In this document: positions 5,944 through 8,448 of the stretch, piece by piece
Layout: every line of letters starts with the position of its first letter
How positions within the stretch are numbered: the first letter of the stretch is position 1
Source of the DNA: an uncultured Collinsella sp.
Lineage (GTDB): Bacteria > Actinomycetota > Coriobacteriia > Coriobacteriales > Coriobacteriaceae
Assembly (NCBI GenBank): GCA_900548515.1
Contig: URKU01000083.1
Location: 1 to 8,448, forward strand
Direction of reading: 5' to 3'
Length of the DNA stretch: 8,448 nt
Translations under genes and position numbers: made by a program
Notes under the pieces: generated by a model
The model's database searches: none
What the model was told of the DNA's origin: nothing
What the model saw: only the letters and a program-made list of their open reading frames with translations

Positions 5944-6973
5944 TCGCTGCTTCGTTGATGGCGCGGTACTCGGCGCTCAGCTCGCGTGCCAGCTCCTCCT
6001 TGCTTGGAAGATACGGCAGATATTTGGCGGCAAACACTTGGTCGTTGTCTTTGGGCAGCGTGTATTCGACAATCGAATTGCTTTTGTCTGCGCAGAGAAC
6101 AATGCCTATGGGCGGGTTGTCGCCTTCATTCATGAGCTCGCGCGTGTAGTAGTTCACGTACATTTGCATCTGGCCCAAGTCCTGATGCGTGAGATCATCA
6201 GTCTTAAGGTCGATGAGAACGAAACAGCGCATCAGATAGTTGTAAAACACGAGGTCAATATAGAAGTGGCGCCCATCGAAGGTGATACGCTTTTGGCGCG
6301 CCTCAAAAGCGAAGCCGCGGCCAAGCTCTAGCAGAAACTTCTGGAGATGTGTGATGAGTGCCTGCTCTAGATCGCTCTCGCGAAACGCAGTATCGTCCGA
6401 GAAGCCTAAAAACTCCAGTACATATGGATCGCGAATGATGTCCTCGGGTCGACGAGCCGGGGCACTCTTTTGGATTTCCTGGGCGACGGCCTCTTTGTCC
6501 TTACTGGCAAGAAGGCGCTCGCGGAACATGGTGTTGATCTGGCGCTCGAGCTGACGCGTGCTCCAGCGAGAGTCGGCGCATTCGTTCATGTACCAAGTGC
6601 GAGCTTCGGGGTCGGGAATGCGCATCAGCCTGCGGTAATGTGTCCAACTCAATTCGCTACGCAGTGCGTCGCGAATTGGAAACGCAAGGAAGAACTGGCG
6701 CATATTACGAAGGTTTGCGATACCAAAGCCTTTTCCGTAATCGGCGGTAAGCCTTTTGGAGAGGCCTTCAATCAATGCATCGCCGTACTTGGCACGCTCC
6801 TCGCCGCCTTGTTCCTCAAGAATGCTCTTGCCAATCTCCCAATATGCCTCAACCATCGCAAAGTTAACGGCGGTATAGGCCTTGTCGCGAGCGGCGTTGA
6901 GAATCGAGGAAACCTGCTTGTAAAAACCTTCGGGCACAATTGCCATTTCTCCGCGGTTTACCAGTTCACCCAT
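5924..6973 (-). CDS. DUF1016/YhcG-family PD-(D/E)XK nuclease-like protein
   Basis: This is a 349-residue protein of the YhcG family. Residues about 15-155 form the helical DUF1016 N-terminal domain, with the hallmark run NFAMVEAYWEIGK, then YGKGFGIANLRNMRQFFLAF, LSWTHYRRLMRI and STRQLERQI. Residues about 180-325 form the PD-(D/E)XK nuclease fold: E203 in the first helix, D240 in HFYIDLVFYN, the D255-x-K257 pair in VLIDLKTDDL (family members often have Glu here), and GQMQMYV with Q268. The catalytic set is complete, so activity is expected. ATG at 6973 or the adjacent GTG at 6976 is preferred because AGAGGAAGG lies about 9-12 bases upstream; the upstream ATG at 7006 has no ribosome site and falls in the likely promoter. 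GC is visibly lower than in neighbours (about 50% in two hand-counted lines), suggesting horizontal acquisition. Members often lie in accessory, defence-linked regions; the biological role is not established. Confidence 0.92.
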   Translation of the reverse strand: MGELVNRGEMAIVPEGFYKQVSSILNAARDKAYTAVNFAMVEAYWEIGKSILEEQGGEERAKYGDALIEGLSKRLTADYGKGFGIANLRNMRQFFLAFPIRDALRSELSWTHYRRLMRIPDPEARTWYMNECADSRWSTRQLERQINTMFRERLLASKDKEAVAQEIQKSAPARRPEDIIRDPYVLEFLGFSDDTAFRESDLEQALITHLQKFLLELGRGFAFEARQKRITFDGRHFYIDLVFYNYLMRCFVLIDLKTDDLTHQDLGQMQMYVNYYTRELMNEGDNPPIGIVLCADKSNSIVEYTLPKDNDQVFAAKYLPYLPSKEELARELSAEYRAINEAANGEAQG

Positions 6974-7140
6974 CACTGTCGCCAGCCTTCCTCTTGAGAA
7001 GTGCATCTATATTGCATTTAGTTTAAAGCCTCGCGCGGACACGAATCGCGATGCCTTCCGGGCGCCTTCGCGTGGCAGTTTGGGACGGCTAAAATGTGAC
7101 CATAGAGGCAGTTTTAGCGAACCCCACGGGAGTGACGCGC
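6974..7140. promoter_or_regulatory. Divergent promoter region of the nuclease and PH-like genes
   Basis: An AT-rich island (about 7003-7028, including TATAGA-like sequence on the minus strand) stands 30-55 bases upstream of the preferred nuclease start. It is the likely leftward promoter, although no clear -35 is seen. For the rightward gene, TAAAAT at 7090-7095 is a good -10, with only a weak -35 (TTCGCG, 7068-7073). GGGAG (7127-7131) is the ribosome site before the ATG at 7141. A GTG at 7096 opens a longer in-frame reading but would fall almost on the -10 box. Confidence 0.45.
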
Positions 7141-7409
7141 ATGGACAACAACACCTTGCTGTTTCAGGACAAAGGTTCGGGCAGGTTTAAAGACGTCAAG
7201 ATCTACCCTAACCGTATCGAGGTGCTCAAGAAGGGCGTTTTTGGTGGCAAGCACACCGAGATCGTTTACCTTAAGGACATCACGGGGGTCAACAGAATCA
7301 AAGGCCGTGACGTTTCCTGCGCAATCGGCTGTTGACTGCCTGTATCTTTAGCCTGAGCAGCCGCTCCCAGGCTCAGGAGTTTGTCAACGCGCTGAACATG
7401 GTGATGTAG
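7141..7409 (+). pseudogene. Small PH-like domain protein, apparently frameshifted
   Basis: From the ATG at 7141 (GGGAG upstream) the frame codes 64 residues to a TGA at 7333-7335. The product (LLFQDKGSGRFKDVKIYPNR, then IEVLKKGVFGGKHTEIVYLKDITGV from about residue 26) has the strand pattern of small bacterial PH-like (SHOCT/bPH type) proteins but stops before the final helix. One base back in frame, directly after the stop, the sequence reads IFSLSSRSQAQEFVNALNMVM and ends at TAG (7407-7409). This is the terminal strand and amphipathic helix such a domain needs. The intact protein would be about 90 residues. The break lies around 7310-7345. I see no slippery heptamer, so mutation (or a sequencing error) is more likely than programmed frameshifting. 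Molecular function is unknown. Confidence 0.7.
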
Positions 7410-7434
7410 CCGACGTTGGCGTTCGGACCAAGGT

Positions 7435-7473
7435 AAAAATCGGGGGCGCAGAACGGTATTTTGCGCCCCCGAT
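7435..7473 (-). terminator. Intrinsic terminator of the surface-protein gene
   Basis: ATCGGGGGCGCA (7439-7450) and TGCGCCCCCGAT (7462-7473) form a perfect 12-bp stem with an 11-base loop. Read leftward, the stem is followed by a T-run (AAAAA at 7435-7439 on the plus strand). It lies 30 bases beyond the surface-protein stop codon. It has no T-run on the rightward side, so it serves the minus strand. Confidence 0.92.
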
Positions 7474-7503
7474 CGAGTTGATGTGTCCAAAAGGCCAGCT
7501 TGT

Positions 7504-8448
7504 CTATTCGCTAGCGCCTTCGTTGTCTTCGCGGTCGGTGGCAAGCATCGCCGCGCCGGCGACCGTTGTCGCCACGGCGGCGGCGGCGAGTCCGGCGGCA
7601 ATGCCGGAGCCGTCGCCCGTGTTGGCGAGCTTTTCGCCCGAGCTCTTGCTCTTGTTGCCCTTACCGTTCTTGTTGGTGTTGCCTTCGTTGGAGCCCGTGC
7701 CACCGTCGGTGCCGGCACCGGCCGCGCTGCCCGAGGCCGCTACGGTAAAGCTTGCGGCTCCGTCGCTGGCGAGCGTGTAGTTCTGCGCCGCGTCGCCCAA
7801 GAGACCGTTCACACGCACCCAGTACGTTCCTGTGGCAAATGTTTCGCCCTCGGCCATTGCTGTGCCCGGAGCGCCGTTCGCGTCGTGCACAAACTCGAGC
7901 TGGGCCGTGCAGGCATCGTTTTCGAGCTTGCCCTCAAGCGATGCCGCAATCTTAGCACGCACGTCCTCGCCGGCCTTAAGGCCTTCGAGCCCCTCAAAAT
8001 GAGGCGTCAGCGCGCGCGGATCGATATCGATGGGCACGGAGCCCTGCAGCTCCGTGACAGTCTCGTTGCCCAGGGCGTCGACATCCACGTATTCGATGGC
8101 AAATGCGCTGCCCGAAGCCGCCACGTTGAGTGCATTGCTGCTGTCGACGAGGCGGAAATAGCCCTCGCCAACGGTCTTACCGTCCTGGAGCGAGGCGTCG
8201 CTCAGCGAGTCGCCGTACGTCATGCGCATGCGCTTCGGGAGGTAACACGAAGCCGTCTGCTTGTGTTGTGTGCCGTAATTGCGCTGGTAGATGCTCCGGG
8301 CCAGTGCCGCATCAACAAAGTCGGATGCGATAATGCCAATGTGCTTGAGGCAATCCGAGTTTGTTTTCTCGTTGCCGCTGGGGTTGATGTACTGGCTCTT
8401 ATACAGATGCTCGTTGACTACTCGTGCCGAGGTAAAAGGATTGCCTCC
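7504..8448 (-). CDS. Cell-wall-anchored surface protein, C-terminal part (LANTG sorting signal)
   Basis: The frame is open through the right edge of the window; 314 C-terminal residues are visible and the start is missing. An ATG at 8229 is internal: the frame continues upstream with protein-like sequence (VVNEHLYKSQYINPSGNEK). Visible residues about 1-148 are an unassigned extracellular region. Residues about 149-236 look like an Ig-like strand domain (GTYWVRVNGLLGDAAQNYTL near its end). A Gly/Ser/Asn/Lys-rich linker (about 237-273) probably spans the wall. The anchor follows: LANTG at 274-278 (bases 7615-7629), an Ala-rich hydrophobic helix (283-303), and a short charged tail, TDREDNEGASE. 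LAxTG is the motif favoured by class E sortases of actinobacteria, in place of LPxTG. The tail is unusually acidic, with a single Arg. A signal peptide would be expected beyond the window. The ligand or enzymatic role cannot be told from this part. Confidence 0.88.
   Translation of the reverse strand, partial: GGNPFTSARVVNEHLYKSQYINPSGNEKTNSDCLKHIGIIASDFVDAALARSIYQRNYGTQHKQTASCYLPKRMRMTYGDSLSDASLQDGKTVGEGYFRLVDSSNALNVAASGSAFAIEYVDVDALGNETVTELQGSVPIDIDPRALTPHFEGLEGLKAGEDVRAKIAASLEGKLENDACTAQLEFVHDANGAPGTAMAEGETFATGTYWVRVNGLLGDAAQNYTLASDGAASFTVAASGSAAGAGTDGGTGSNEGNTNKNGKGNKSKSSGEKLANTGDGSGIAAGLAAAAVATTVAGAAMLATDREDNEGASE

Noticed and set aside
5749..6149. Plus-strand open frames across the end of the nuclease gene.
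   Set aside because: Composition is Arg/Cys/Ser-rich, with no ribosome sites, and they are antisense to a well-recognised DUF1016 gene.

Overview
This window looks like the chromosome of a high-GC anaerobic actinobacterium of the class Coriobacteriia, and Collinsella or a close relative is the best guess. That rests on protein style: a Gly/Ala/Asp-rich proteome, a cell-wall protein with an LAxTG-type sorting signal, and a membrane protein with a PASTA-like domain and a tail rich in T-R-V and DPY motifs. No rRNA, tRNA, CRISPR array, insertion sequence or phage structural gene is visible. The genus is inferred, not proven.

Layout. (1) 2-1576 (+): formate--tetrahydrofolate ligase lacking about 30 N-terminal residues at the window edge, followed by a strong intrinsic terminator. 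(2) 1756-2760 (+): a single-pass membrane protein with a disordered cytoplasmic tail, a PASTA-like extracytoplasmic domain and five C-terminal heptad repeats. (3) 2773-3954 (-): a cation diffusion facilitator (CDF) exporter that converges on gene 2. Its metal-site residues are Asn-Asp/Asp-Asp, suggesting manganese. (4) 3955-4216: a divergent promoter region with unusually many inverted repeats. (5) 4217-5554 (+): a protein of unknown function with two CxxC...CxxC zinc ribbons. (6) 5555-5769: non-coding, with a possible small transcript and a clear terminator hairpin. (7) 5770-6973 (-): a lower-GC DUF1016/YhcG-type PD-(D/E)XK nuclease, overlapped at its 3' end by a possible 57-residue ORF. (8) 7141-7409 (+): a small PH-like protein gene that appears broken by a -1 frameshift. 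(9) 7504-8448 (-): the C-terminal 314 residues of a cell-wall-anchored surface protein, with a strong terminator after it.

The genes do not form one pathway. Most are single-gene units with their own promoters and terminators, and orientation changes five times. The most interesting parts are the dyad-rich 3955-4216 region between the metal exporter and the zinc-ribbon gene, the possible kinase/FHA signalling membrane protein, the nuclease with its overlapping small ORF, and the frameshifted PH-like gene. I do not see a clearly new multi-gene system.
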